A DNA stretch of 64,000 nucleotides from positions 2,971,501-3,035,500 of the forward strand of contig NC_041788.1 in NCBI RefSeq assembly GCF_900090045.1, written 5' to 3'. The position numbers were made by a program, and so were the translations under genes. Below the pieces are notes generated by a model, which saw nothing but the letters and a program-made list of their open reading frames with translations, did no database searches and was not told the DNA's origin. This stretch comes from Plasmodium malariae. Lineage: Eukaryota > Apicomplexa > Aconoidasida > Haemosporida > Plasmodiidae. Below are positions 33,106-42,783 of the stretch, piece by piece; positions within the stretch are counted from its first letter, which is position 1; every line of letters begins with the position of its first letter.

Positions 33106-34020
33106 CGTTTAATTCTTCTTTGTGCTTTTTATATTTTCAAGTTTTGTCTTTAACATTATGTGTATGTATCTACTGAATACGAAACCATGAAGTGCGTCTA
33201 ATCGATAAAGTAAAAATGTACTGCGTGCTTGCAGATGTTACACTTACGAAAAATGCAAAAACGCTTTATTTTTTTCCAATGTTATTTAGTTGTTCCATTG
33301 CTATTTAGTTTTTCCATTAATTTATATTTTTTTTTTTTTAAATATACCTATATTATTAAGGCACAAAATTATGTCATGAAAATGTTGTGCGTATATTATA
33401 TTTGAGTGCACAATAATTTTTGAAGATTCCACTCCATATATATCTACATTAAAGCGATGACTTGCATACATTTAATTCTCAAATTAAAGGTGCTCATTGT
33501 ACGTATGCATGCTTTTTTTAATCTGTCAATGAATGGGAGAATATATATGTATATTTGTGCAATATGTAAGTACCCGTATTATTAAGTGCATTAATTTTCT
33601 TGTTTAAATATTTTTTAATACTAGTGCATATTAAAAAAAAATTTTTTTATGAAGTATACAATTTTTATCCATTGAGGTTATATAACTTTACATTTATAAC
33701 GACATTGTGGAATATAAGTTATGGTTCATAATTATTACCAATGTCTTTTTCTTTTTTTTTCCCCTTTTTTTTTTTTTTTTTTTTTTTTGGCAAAACGAAA
33801 CAAAACTAATAAAATAACATAATGTTCATTTTATTAATAAATCGTCAAGTCTTGGAATACCTAAGTGGGGGGATTTTCTAGTACTTATAGAGACCTTTAA
33901 ATTTGTACATAAGCAGGCCTATATGTATTGATATGATATAAATGCATTAACAGTTTAAATATGAAAATTAATGAGCACCATCAGTTTGGTACCTCTTAAT
34001 AAGTACAAAATAACAGCATT

Positions 34021-34653
34021 ATGGGAAATTGTTATCGTCATTTGTTTGCATCATTTTCAAATGAGCTAGTCTTGCAGGGGGCACTGAGTGTTATGCTTAA
34101 AAGAAAAAAAATTCTTGGGTTTATGAATAGTTTTGTATGCATATACATATGTAAGTGTGCATATGTTCTGTTGATACATGACGTTAGGTTATACGATTTT
34201 TTTTTTTTTTCTTTCTTTTTTTTTTTTTGGAACCCCTAAAAAGTATGCCAAAACTGCTAAAATGTAGTATGTTTATTTTTATTCAAGTATAAAAATGAAA
34301 ATTTTTTTTAAGTGTACACTAAAAATAAATTTATTTATGTTATTCATATTTAAATGTAAACAAAAATTATAATCCCCTTGTATCTTGCATGTAAATTTGC
34401 AAATATATATATAATAATATTTTTTATACATACGTAAATATTACTGAATTTGCATATAGGCGATGTTAAGGAAAATGAAAAGTACCATCAATTTCTTTTA
34501 ACATTTTTATTCTCTTTTCAGTAACATTCACATTTCAAACTGTAGTTGCCGAATGGCGTGTTAAGCGAATTACAGAAAGATGTCGAGGAAGAGCTGCATA
34601 CATATATATTATCTTTTTCAACAAATATTTTGCTAATTATTTATACGAAATAA
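34021..34653 (+). CDS. Candidate two-exon gene, 73 residues, possible N-myristoylated product
   Basis: Exon 1 (34021-34134) encodes 38 residues beginning MGNCYRHLFASFSNELVLQG and ends with Phe before donor GTATGC. Exon 2 (34546-34653) follows acceptor CAAACTGTAG, encodes LPNGVLSELQKDVEEELHTY then ILSFSTNILLIIYTK, and stops with TAA. Both junctions are phase 0. Exon 2 is clearly protein-like (amphipathic, then hydrophobic) and is GC-richer than its flanks. A second acceptor (TTCTCTTTTCAG at 34521) would enter another open frame, so the exon 2 start is not certain. MGNC is a classic myristoylation (Gly2) plus palmitoylation (Cys4) start, which would suggest membrane attachment, but the true start may be further upstream. 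Family unknown. Confidence 0.48.
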
Positions 34654-34939
34654 TGCAATATTTATGGATATTCCCATATTTCGAATTTTTATTTTTTTCT
34701 TAAAATATGCTTTAAATGGCGAATCTGTTTCAATCATCCATGGTGCTTATATATTTTATTTATGGCAATGTTTTAAATATTTTTTATTTGCACTACAATA
34801 CTTCAATTCAGTAGTAGATAAAAAATCATAATTTTATCTCCGTAATTTCATAGCGCTGCCAAGAAATTAGTATATATTTAATCCTTCCATATTTTTTTTT
34901 AATAAATATTCAAAAATAAAGTGTATTCTTTATTCTTTA

Positions 34940-34976
<37 letters not shown>

Positions 34977-35318
34977 CCCCTTAACAATTTTAATGTAATA
35001 ATATTTTATGAGCATTTTTCTTATTCTTTTTTTTCATTTCTTTTTTTACTCCCATTTTTTATTCCCATTTTTTACTCCCTTTTTTTTTGTTGGAAAAACA
35101 TTGTGATTATAGCCAAACTTCGTACAAAATGTTGAACAGTGGAAAGAAGTAACAACAATACTTTAACATAAATTAATAAGTTAAACAATGTACCTTGCGG
35201 TTTCTTCATACATATGTATGCATATATGTATATGCGTGTATATACATATATATTTATGTTTGCTTTACATATGAAACTGCATATGTGCAGTTTTATTGCT
35301 TTTTTCATTTTGGAATAA
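34654..35318. other. Intergenic, upstream of the RING-CH gene
   Basis: AT-rich with a poly-T run at 34948-34971 and two or three copies of an imperfect TTTTTTACTCCCATTTTT motif around 35040-35085. No coding signal. The promoter of the RING-CH gene is expected here. Confidence 0.5.
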
Positions 35319-35930
35319 ATGGGTGGTGATTATTTCAAATTAAGTGAAGAGGTAAAACTAAAGGGGGAATTGACCAGAAAGAGCAACAACATAGAAGACA
35401 AAGCAGAGTTATTTTGTTTTATATGCTTAGAAAAAAAATTGGAAAACTCACTTTTGCTTTCGTGCTGTTCGTTATGTACAGCATGTGTTCATAAGAAATG
35501 CTGGTTTAGTTGGAGGAAAACACAAAAGTTAAGTTCGCTAAGATCTAAATTATTAGGGTTAAATAAATTGGATCCTTTATTATGTACAATATGTAAAACA
35601 GGTACTGCAAAAATAGAAGAAGAAAGAGATTTTAACTGGTTAGTAAATAATAATAGTAATAAAGAATTTTTGCAAGATGAATTATTGAGGACTATTGCTT
35701 CCATATTAAATAATGAAGTGAATGATAATAATATACCTATATTACATTTCAAATATATTTTTTCCTTTAATTTAATTTTTTTAATTATATCAATTATAGT
35801 AATTATATTTTGTACAGTAATTTTTCATTTTACAACCACTTATGTTCTCCTCATTGCTCTTCTTGTACTATATGAGGTTATAGTTCTACAAGTAGTTTTA
35901 TATCTTTATATTAAAATCCGATATAGTTAA
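35319..35930 (+). CDS. RING-CH (MARCH-like) membrane-anchored E3 ubiquitin ligase, putative
   Basis: A 203-residue single-exon protein. Residues 33-92 carry a RING-variant (C4HC3, RING-CH) zinc-binding pattern: CFIC at 33-36, then SCCSLCTAC at 48-56, VHKKCWFSW with His58 and Cys61, and CTIC at 89-92. The V-H-x-x-C-W-x-x-W block is the hallmark of RING-CH domains as in MARCH proteins. The third and fourth ligands are ambiguous because Cys49, Cys50, Cys53 and Cys56 are all available and none gives the usual C-x-C spacing. Two hydrophobic spans follow at about 147-169 and 173-197, giving the usual MARCH topology of N-terminal RING-CH plus a two-helix membrane anchor with a very short tail. The predicted role is ubiquitination of membrane proteins in the secretory system; the substrate is unknown. 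Confidence 0.82.
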   Translation: MGGDYFKLSEEVKLKGELTRKSNNIEDKAELFCFICLEKKLENSLLLSCCSLCTACVHKKCWFSWRKTQKLSSLRSKLLGLNKLDPLLCTICKTGTAKIEEERDFNWLVNNNSNKEFLQDELLRTIASILNNEVNDNNIPILHFKYIFSFNLIFLIISIIVIIFCTVIFHFTTTYVLLIALLVLYEVIVLQVVLYLYIKIRYS

Positions 35931-36967
35931 TTTTATGTAAAATAATGACGCATTTGATGTTAGAGTAGGTAATTATTTAATACAATCTTTTGTAGAAAAA
36001 GCCTTTTTAATTTTTTTCTGTATAATAAATTAAATGTATTTTTTTTTTTTTTTTTTGTAATTGTTGTCTTAATGTTCTTTGAACGCGATTAAATGCATTT
36101 TACATATGCGCGCAAAGACGTATACATAAAGAGATATCACCTTTTTGCGTATTTCAATATATATTTTTTTTAATTTTGTAATATAAAATGAGTTTCGTAT
36201 AGCAATAATCTTTGCCTTATTTATCTTTTTTTTTTTTTTTAATATGATTGTTAATTATCCTTTATTAACAACGTATGTATCTTTTTACTTATATTTACAG
36301 ACACCGTTTTACGCCTTTTTTTTTTTTTTTTTTTTCATTAGCCTTTTACCATTACCATTGCCACTGCACATAATTATGTTTTTGTTCCTTTATTATTACT
36401 CCTCTTTTGAATATTAATATATTTTCCCTTCTTAAAACTTATTAACTTCAAATTTTCTTTGTTTTACGGAAAACAATATATTTATTTTATTTTTTTTTTT
36501 ATAATATTATGTTTGTAATCCTTCAAATGTAATGAGTAAAACAAACATTTAAGTAAATTTTGGTTACAGATGAACTGTTATTCCTCCCGGGGTTCACTAT
36601 TAGATATGTGTGTTACAAGAAATTAGCAATAGCGAAAACGAAAACAAAACGAAAAACCTTAAAAGCCTGAATGCTCAGATTTTTCATAAACAAACAAAGA
36701 AAAAAAAAAAAAAAAATTTGTATATTAGTAAATTATTAAATTAATAAATTAGTACGTATATATATAGGTACGATTTGTGTCCATCCGCAGATGAAATATT
36801 TTTTCTCCTCAATGCCTCGTATGAAACTTTTTACAAAAATAAGGAATAAAATGTTCTATATAATTCAACGTTCGTATATGTCCATAAGCAAACATGTAGT
36901 ACAACCTTTCATTTTTACGGCTATTTAGGAAACTTTTCTGTTTTCTCTTCTTTATCATATTTTACCT
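35931..36967. other. Convergent intergenic region
   Basis: Lies between the ends of the RING-CH gene (+) and the small secreted-protein gene (-). Several poly-T runs (36040-36057, 36227-36240, 36317-36335). A 45-codon ATG frame at 36791-36928 (MKYFFSSMPRMKLFTKIRNK...) reads somewhat like protein and follows an AG, but nothing else supports it. Confidence 0.5.
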
Positions 36968-37522
36968 TTAGCTAATCCACTGTTCTGCCAAATTATGATA
37001 AAAGTTATCTTGTTCTATTAACCGAAATTTGTTTAATGTATAATCATTTATTTCGTTGAAAAGTCCTTCCATTTTATTGTTATCAGCCTTACTATTATTA
37101 AAATTACCGCTCCTTAAATATTGAGGCATTTCAAGCTCTTGTTCCTCTTCATCTGCTTCGTCTTTATTGTTTTTCATAGTGTATTTAATATGGTTTATTA
37201 AAAATATTAATTCTTCTATTTGCTGTTTTTGAATATTTAAAACAAAGTTTATTTTTATTTTATCCTCTTCCATTGATCCTATTTCTCTTTTTATATTATT
37301 TAAAAAGTCGTTTTTTTCCTTTTCAACTAATTCTATATTCCTCCAGTCTTTCGGTTCAAAATTGTAATGTATGTTAAAAGAAGGATATGCTGAATCGAAA
37401 TTTATTGCTCGTTCAGTCGAATTTCTTGCAGGAAAGTTTTCGTTTCCCTTTTTTGCGGGGTCCATGCTATTTGCACACAAGGTAAAAATAAAAATATAAA
37501 AAATGCAGGTAATAACATCCAT
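36968..37522 (-). CDS. Small secreted coiled-coil protein, conserved function unknown
   Basis: A 184-residue single-exon protein. Residues 1-18 (MDVITCIFYIFIFTLCAN) form a convincing signal peptide with probable cleavage after Ala-Asn or nearby, so it enters the secretory pathway. The mature part is acidic and mostly helical: residues about 63-125 (ELVEKEKNDFLNNIKREIG, LNIQKQQIEELIFLINHI) have heptad-like hydrophobic spacing suggesting a coiled coil, followed by an acidic loop (DEADEEEQELE). There is no second membrane span, GPI signal or PEXEL-type RxLxE motif near the N terminus that I can see. I do not recognise a family. It is divergent from gyrase B across a 1.5 kb spacer and convergent with the RING-CH gene. 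Confidence 0.75.
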   Translation of the reverse strand: MDVITCIFYIFIFTLCANSMDPAKKGNENFPARNSTERAINFDSAYPSFNIHYNFEPKDWRNIELVEKEKNDFLNNIKREIGSMEEDKIKINFVLNIQKQQIEELIFLINHIKYTMKNNKDEADEEEQELEMPQYLRSGNFNNSKADNNKMEGLFNEINDYTLNKFRLIEQDNFYHNLAEQWIS

Positions 37523-37629
37523 TTATTGTGCTAATATCTTTAAGAACAAGGAAATAATAACAATAAAATATATTATGATAAAGTAGAATAGCAATGAATT
37601 GCAAATGAATAGCAAAGATTAACTCTTCA

Positions 37630-37660
<31 letters not shown>

Positions 37661-38751
37661 AATGGGTAAAATCTGCGTCAAGTATAATTTACCATTATGC
37701 AGAGTTCAGCATGTTTCGATGTTTTAGAAGACATTTTAAAAAAAATGGCTAATCGCGGAGAGAAAAAAACAGATGGTCATATAATCAAACAAACAAATAA
37801 ATGTATATATGCCTATAAGTATAAATACGTTTATAATACACATGATATGTGCAAAGATGTACTTACACTTCATTCACAATTAAATTGAAGATACATTTAT
37901 AAATACAACGATATTGAAATTGCATTTGTTCATAATCCATAATCTATAATCACTTGAGTATATTTTTTTCCATGAAGAAATAAAAAATGGGTCATAATAA
38001 CATTATTACTTCCAGTGAGTTATTATATATATCATTACAACCCGAAAAATATCCAATAATTCAAGTATTATATTTTAATTTTTTCAAATTATTCCCGGTA
38101 TAATTGAAGTATATTGTTTATAGGGCGTTAAGTCTTTTTTTTTTTTTTTTTTTTTTTTATCTTTATGTAAAAAGAAGGCAGTTAACAAATTAGGAAATTA
38201 TTAGAAAATAAAAAGTAGAATAAACTAAGGAAACGTACAAACCAAATGTAATAGTTGTAGGATACTATCATTATTTTATTTCATTGTTCTATTATGCCCT
38301 TATTTGTATCAGTACTACATTCATAAAGGCGCCATAGCAAGGATTTTATAGGTATATTTCTTTAACGTAAATTTTCTTTTAACATAAAGAGATCAGTTCT
38401 TTTACTTATTTCATACTGCTTTTTTTTTTTCTTTTTTCGTTTATTTAATTAAATTTTTATTCTAACCTATTAAATAAAGTAACTTTTTGATTATTCGGTC
38501 TTCATTTATTTATTTATTTAATTTTTTTTTTTTTTTTTATGTTCCCATGTTCTCAACTTTCCTTTTTTATCTGCTCTGATTATATTTTCTTATTCTGCCG
38601 TCTCAATTTAACTTAGAAAAAATATACCTAAAGTGGTAACTGATTTCCAGAACAAAAACGCTTAAAAAAAAAAACAAAAAAAAGTTCTACTTTTAAATAC
38701 AAAACCTAAGTGTATTTGAAGATGTAAATTTTTTTTTCCTTTTCCCATGTA

Positions 38752-38791
<40 letters not shown>

Positions 38792-39023
38792 GTTTGTTTT
38801 TTGGTTTTCGTTTCTTTGCCTTTAATACAATAAAAAAAAGGTTGGTTGAATAAAAATCCATAAAAAATATGAACAAAAACTTGAACAAAAGAATGTTTGA
38901 AAAAAATGACTGGAACAAGTGAAAAAAAAAAAATGAACTAAATGTATTATCAAAACACACGTACGAACCGTACTAATGTAACATTCGAACAAATCAAGCG
39001 AACGCAAAAATGAGTACAAAAAA
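37523..39023. other. Divergent intergenic region upstream of gyrase B
   Basis: Should carry the promoters of the small secreted-protein gene (reading left) and gyrase B (reading right). Long poly-A at 37631-37657, poly-T at 38139-38159 and 38522-38539, and a (TA)n run at 38748-38773. A short open frame at 37697 is listed separately with low confidence. Around 38220-38350 all three frames of both strands stay open for 20-35 codons, but no splice sites or family pattern make one convincing. Confidence 0.5.
37697..37888 (+). CDS. Short open frame of unknown significance
   Basis: A 63-codon frame with an ATG start, beginning MQSSACFDVLEDILKKMANR. The first 35 residues look like ordinary protein while the rest is Tyr/Lys-rich like spacer. 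Other frames over the first 60 bases are also open (for example MGKICVKYNLPLCRVQHVSM starting slightly upstream), and an acceptor-like TTATGCAG overlaps it, so it might be part of a spliced transcript, a leader open frame, or chance. Confidence 0.22.
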   Translation: MQSSACFDVLEDILKKMANRGEKKTDGHIIKQTNKCIYAYKYKYVYNTHDMCKDVLTLHSQLN

Positions 39024-42000
39024 ATGAATATAGAATTTATCAAATCGTTTGCCATTTTGATATTTCTTGTAAAAGATTTTTTGCTGCATACTGAAGGAAA
39101 GGCGCAATCTTCAAGAGGTTCGAAGTACTTGAGATGGTGGAATTTCTGTAAAAAAAAGTTAAATAAAGAAGAAGAGAGTGATCCTTCTTTTGAGTATGAC
39201 GTGCGGTTTTCAAAAAGAAAGTTAGCCAAAAAAAGAATAGATTGTTTCTTAAAAAACTACAAACGATTTGACAATTTAAAAGGAAGGGTATTATTAAAAT
39301 ATAATAATAATCGCAATTTTCGTTGTATGAATTATGATGCAAAAGACATAGTAATTTTAGAGGGTCTTGAAGCCGTAAGAAAGAGACCTGGGATGTATAT
39401 AGGTAATACAGACACGAAAGGGTTACACCAATTGTTATTTGAAATTATTGATAATTCGGTTGATGAATATAACAACTTCGAATGCAATGAAATTAAACTT
39501 GTAATTCATAATGATGAAAGTGTAACTATAGAAGATAATGGAAGGGGTATACCATGTGATATCCATGAGAAAACGAAGAAGTCAGCACTGGAAACAGTCT
39601 TGACGGTATTACATTCCGGTGCAAAATTTTTCGATGATGACTCAGAGATGCAAGAAGGGGAAGCACACAGAAAAAAGACAGATGCAGATTCTGAAGGGGG
39701 GGAAAATAAGAACATTCTGATACATGAAAGGTTAAAAGCAAATGTAACCAATAAGGGAAAAACTAACAACAGTGATGGTAGTAACAAGGCAGAGGAAAAG
39801 AAGGGGAAAATAGTAACGAAAGAAAATCTGCAAAAATATAAATACTCCTCAGGTCTGCATGGTGTTGGTTTATCTGTTGCTAATGCGTTAAGCAGTTTTA
39901 TGAAAGTAAAAGTTTTCAGAAATAATAAAATGTATAGTATAGAATTAGAAAAAGGAAAAGTTAAAAAAGAATTAAGTGTATGTAACTGCCCAATAAATAA
40001 AAGGGGAACACAGATACACTATAAACCTGATAGCACCATTTTTAAAAATACCATAAAACATAATAGTGAATTGATTAAAAATAGGATTCACCAGTTGGCA
40101 TATTTGAATGACAAACTTACCTTTTATTTTTATGACGAAAGGAGTGCAAACGAAGCAGCTTCTGTTCCTCTGAAAGGAATTAAATCTAATGATGGATTAA
40201 ACGATAAAAAAAAAGATAATGCATGTGATCCGAAGGACGAAACGTGTGAAACTAATAATGAGAACAGGAACATGTTAAATGGATCCAGAAGTTATGACAA
40301 TACTTGTGGAGGTATAAAACCAACACATGAAGAACCAATTGGTGATTACAACAAACTGAATTTTTACAACTACGAAATAATAAAACATGAGAGAGGGTTA
40401 AATGAATATATAGAAAATTTAACAAAAAGCAAAACTAATTTATTTAAAGATAGTAATAAAGTAATAAGTATAACATGCTTTCAAAAAAATATATATATAG
40501 ATTTAAGAATGAAATGGTCTATTAACCAATATAATGAAAATATTATCAGCTTTGTAAATAATGTAAATACAATAGATGGTGGTACACATGTTGATGCACT
40601 GAAATATGCAATTAGTAAAAGTGTAAATTTTAATATTAAAAAAAATGAAGCAACAAAGAATTTTGTTAATATACCTGGTGAATATATACGAGAAGGGTTA
40701 ACAGCTATTTTATCCATTAAAATGATAAATCCAGAATTTGAAGGTCAGACGAAAAGTAAGCTAGGTTCCTATTGTTTGAAGTCAGTACTGGAAAATATAA
40801 TTTTTGAAAAGTTATCCGAAATTTTTGATTTTGAACCAAATTTATTGAACACTATTTATATGAAAGCATTGCAAGCAAAAATCAGTGATGAAGAAGCTAA
40901 GGCAGCGAGAGATATGATACGATCAAAGAATAGTCAACATTATTCAACAGTTTTACCGGGTAAGTTAGTAGACTGTATCAGTGACGATATAAGCAGAAAT
41001 GAAATTTTTATTGTAGAAGGGGATAGTGCTGCAGGTAGCGCAAAACAGGCACGAAATAGAGAAATTCAAGCTATACTTCCTTTAAAAGGTAAAATATTGA
41101 ATGTGGAAAAAATTAAAAATAATAAGAGGATATTCGAAAATACTGAACTAAAGTCTCTTATTACAGCTATTGGTTTGAGTGTAAATTGTCATATCAACAA
41201 GAGTACCAGAGCAAGTACTAATATTTTAAATAAGGGGAAAAAAGATATAAAGAAAAAATACGATTTAAGGAGTGGCAGAAATGACAATATACTGTCCAGC
41301 AGTTCGCGTAGTAGCTCTATATTAAACAAAAAGAAAAATACCCTTTTTGACAGCCCCTTGAGATATGGGAAAATAATAATTATGACTGATGCAGATGTAG
41401 ATGGAGAACATATACGTATATTGCTCCTAACCTTTTTGTATAGATTCCAAAAGGAAATTATAGAAAATGGAAATGTGTATGTTGCGTGCCCACCGTTGTA
41501 CAAAATTACGTATAACAAGTTTTTCGATGATTCTATAAAACAAATTGTTACAAAACAATTTAATATTACTGCAAAAAATTCAAGATATATTATTCATACC
41601 TATTCAGACGAAGAATTAAGCGCCCTATTGGCGTTATTGGATAAGGACAAAGCATCCGCTTCTTTCGAGAAGAAAAATAGGGCGACTACAACTAGTTCTA
41701 GTACTTCCATTACTACTACTACTGTCAGTTCTACTTTTGAGAATGCTACTTCAAGTATAGAGAAAGAGATGGATGATAATTATAACCACACACCACTTTT
41801 TTCATGTAAGCAAATGGACGAGGAAAAAAATGCCAATGACATACCCCTACTTGGACACAACAGTGGCAATATTAATGAAAGTAATACCGACGCACTCGTC
41901 AATAATAAAACGCTATTTACTTTTTCGAAGAAATATGAGATACAAAGATTTAAAGGGTTAGGCGAAATGATGGCCGATCAACTGTGGAATACAACAATGA

Positions 42001-42140
42001 ATCCACGAGTGAGGAAACTAATACGGGTAACAGTGAATGATGCTATAAAAGCGAATAATATGATAAATTCCCTCATGGGAGAGGATTCTAAATTGCGCAA
42101 AGATTTTATTCTAGAATATTCAAATTCAGTATCAGTGTAA
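39024..42140 (+). CDS. gyrB: DNA gyrase subunit B, apicoplast-targeted
   Basis: A 1038-residue type II topoisomerase subunit that hydrolyses ATP to drive negative supercoiling of apicoplast DNA with gyrase A. Residues 1-28 are a signal-peptide-like hydrophobic leader, followed by a Lys/Arg-rich transit region to about 110, the bipartite arrangement expected for the apicoplast. The GHKL ATPase has EIIDNSVDEY (Glu140, Asn144), DNGRGIP (Asp171) and GLHGVGLSVAN (277-287). The TOPRIM domain has VEGDSAAGSAKQ (Glu665) and MTDADVDGEH (Asp789, Asp791). The C-terminal RFKGLGEM block is present. Four parasite-type low-complexity inserts interrupt the core at about 207-270, 378-454, 724-776 and 873-964, explaining the length compared with about 800 residues in bacteria. 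The first codon is the first ATG giving the leader. It is convergent with the thiazole kinase gene. Confidence 0.96.
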   Translation: MNIEFIKSFAILIFLVKDFLLHTEGKAQSSRGSKYLRWWNFCKKKLNKEEESDPSFEYDVRFSKRKLAKKRIDCFLKNYKRFDNLKGRVLLKYNNNRNFRCMNYDAKDIVILEGLEAVRKRPGMYIGNTDTKGLHQLLFEIIDNSVDEYNNFECNEIKLVIHNDESVTIEDNGRGIPCDIHEKTKKSALETVLTVLHSGAKFFDDDSEMQEGEAHRKKTDADSEGGENKNILIHERLKANVTNKGKTNNSDGSNKAEEKKGKIVTKENLQKYKYSSGLHGVGLSVANALSSFMKVKVFRNNKMYSIELEKGKVKKELSVCNCPINKRGTQIHYKPDSTIFKNTIKHNSELIKNRIHQLAYLNDKLTFYFYDERSANEAASVPLKGIKSNDGLNDKKKDNACDPKDETCETNNENRNMLNGSRSYDNTCGGIKPTHEEPIGDYNKLNFYNYEIIKHERGLNEYIENLTKSKTNLFKDSNKVISITCFQKNIYIDLRMKWSINQYNENIISFVNNVNTIDGGTHVDALKYAISKSVNFNIKKNEATKNFVNIPGEYIREGLTAILSIKMINPEFEGQTKSKLGSYCLKSVLENIIFEKLSEIFDFEPNLLNTIYMKALQAKISDEEAKAARDMIRSKNSQHYSTVLPGKLVDCISDDISRNEIFIVEGDSAAGSAKQARNREIQAILPLKGKILNVEKIKNNKRIFENTELKSLITAIGLSVNCHINKSTRASTNILNKGKKDIKKKYDLRSGRNDNILSSSSRSSSILNKKKNTLFDSPLRYGKIIIMTDADVDGEHIRILLLTFLYRFQKEIIENGNVYVACPPLYKITYNKFFDDSIKQIVTKQFNITAKNSRYIIHTYSDEELSALLALLDKDKASASFEKKNRATTTSSSTSITTTTVSSTFENATSSIEKEMDDNYNHTPLFSCKQMDEEKNANDIPLLGHNSGNINESNTDALVNNKTLFTFSKKYEIQRFKGLGEMMADQLWNTTMNPRVRKLIRVTVNDAIKANNMINSLMGEDSKLRKDFILEYSNSVSV

Positions 42141-42783
42141 ATTACCAAGTAGACACATTCAGCTTCATTTGTTGTTTTGTTTTATAATTATTTGCTTTTA
42201 CACTTTCATGTTTAACGCTGTAGTTGGCTTGGATACTGACGTTAACTTTATTGTTGACTTTGATTTTAATTTTAATTTTAATTTTGACTTTGTCTTTTTT
42301 TTTTTTTTTTTAACCAACTGAAAAACGCATAATCCCGCGAAACGTTGGATTTTCGTACATGTATGTTTTGCTTCTATTTTTTTAATGTTGCAACTGGATA
42401 GAAATGTATTCGTATATTTCGACAAAATCATTTTACCGCATTCTTTTCTTTTTTTTTTTAATCTTTTGCGCTAACCACTAGTTGCTCCTGCAATAAAACC
42501 GCCAAATGATTTACAACACAGATTAGGCAAAATGATTAAGATAAATATAAAAAATAAAGCAAAATAAATAGAGAAAATTTTATAGAGAATAATTAATAGA
42601 GAAAAATAAATAGAACAAAATATATTATATTAGCATAAAACACAAACGGTATATGCACGCACAACGGTATAAGTTGATGAAAAAAACGTGCACACAGACC
42701 TACGAATGAAATATTGTACGCATACGCATAAAATATGATCAAATAAATTAACTACAATATAAAAAGAAAAATGTTAGATAAAT
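42141..42783. other. Convergent intergenic region, gyrase B / thiazole kinase
   Basis: Contains both 3' ends. A run of imperfect GATTTTAATTTT pentamers/hexamers lies at about 42244-42295, followed by poly-T (42296-42310). This run produces a Lys/Leu-rich minus-strand open frame of 77 codons (42198-42431), which I do not accept as a gene. Confidence 0.5.

Larger units (their letters stand above)
32960..34020. other. Intergenic, 3' flank of the ApiAP2 gene
   Basis: Includes two short perfect hairpins 75-150 bases after the AP2 stop codon (33035-33053 and 33089-33105, listed separately) and a poly-T run at 33767-33788. A short frame at 33822 (MFILLINRQVLEYLSGG) lies just upstream of the candidate gene at 34021 and could be an extra 5' exon of it, but I found no phase-consistent junction. 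Otherwise AT-rich and non-coding. Confidence 0.5.

Noticed and set aside
36791..36928. 45-codon ATG frame MKYFFSSMPRMKLF...
   Set aside because: Lies between convergent genes, is short, and has no other evidence; kept only as a possibility.
38220..38350. Several overlapping open segments on both strands upstream of gyrase B
   Set aside because: Being open in many frames at once points to lack of stops by chance; no start or splice sites combine them.
42198..42431. 77-codon minus-strand frame with Lys/Leu/Ser repeats between gyrase B and the thiazole kinase
   Set aside because: Half of it is a translation of the GATTTTAATTTT simple repeat and poly-T run; it sits where both neighbouring 3' untranslated regions overlap. 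The N-terminal part looks partly protein-like, so it is not excluded with certainty.
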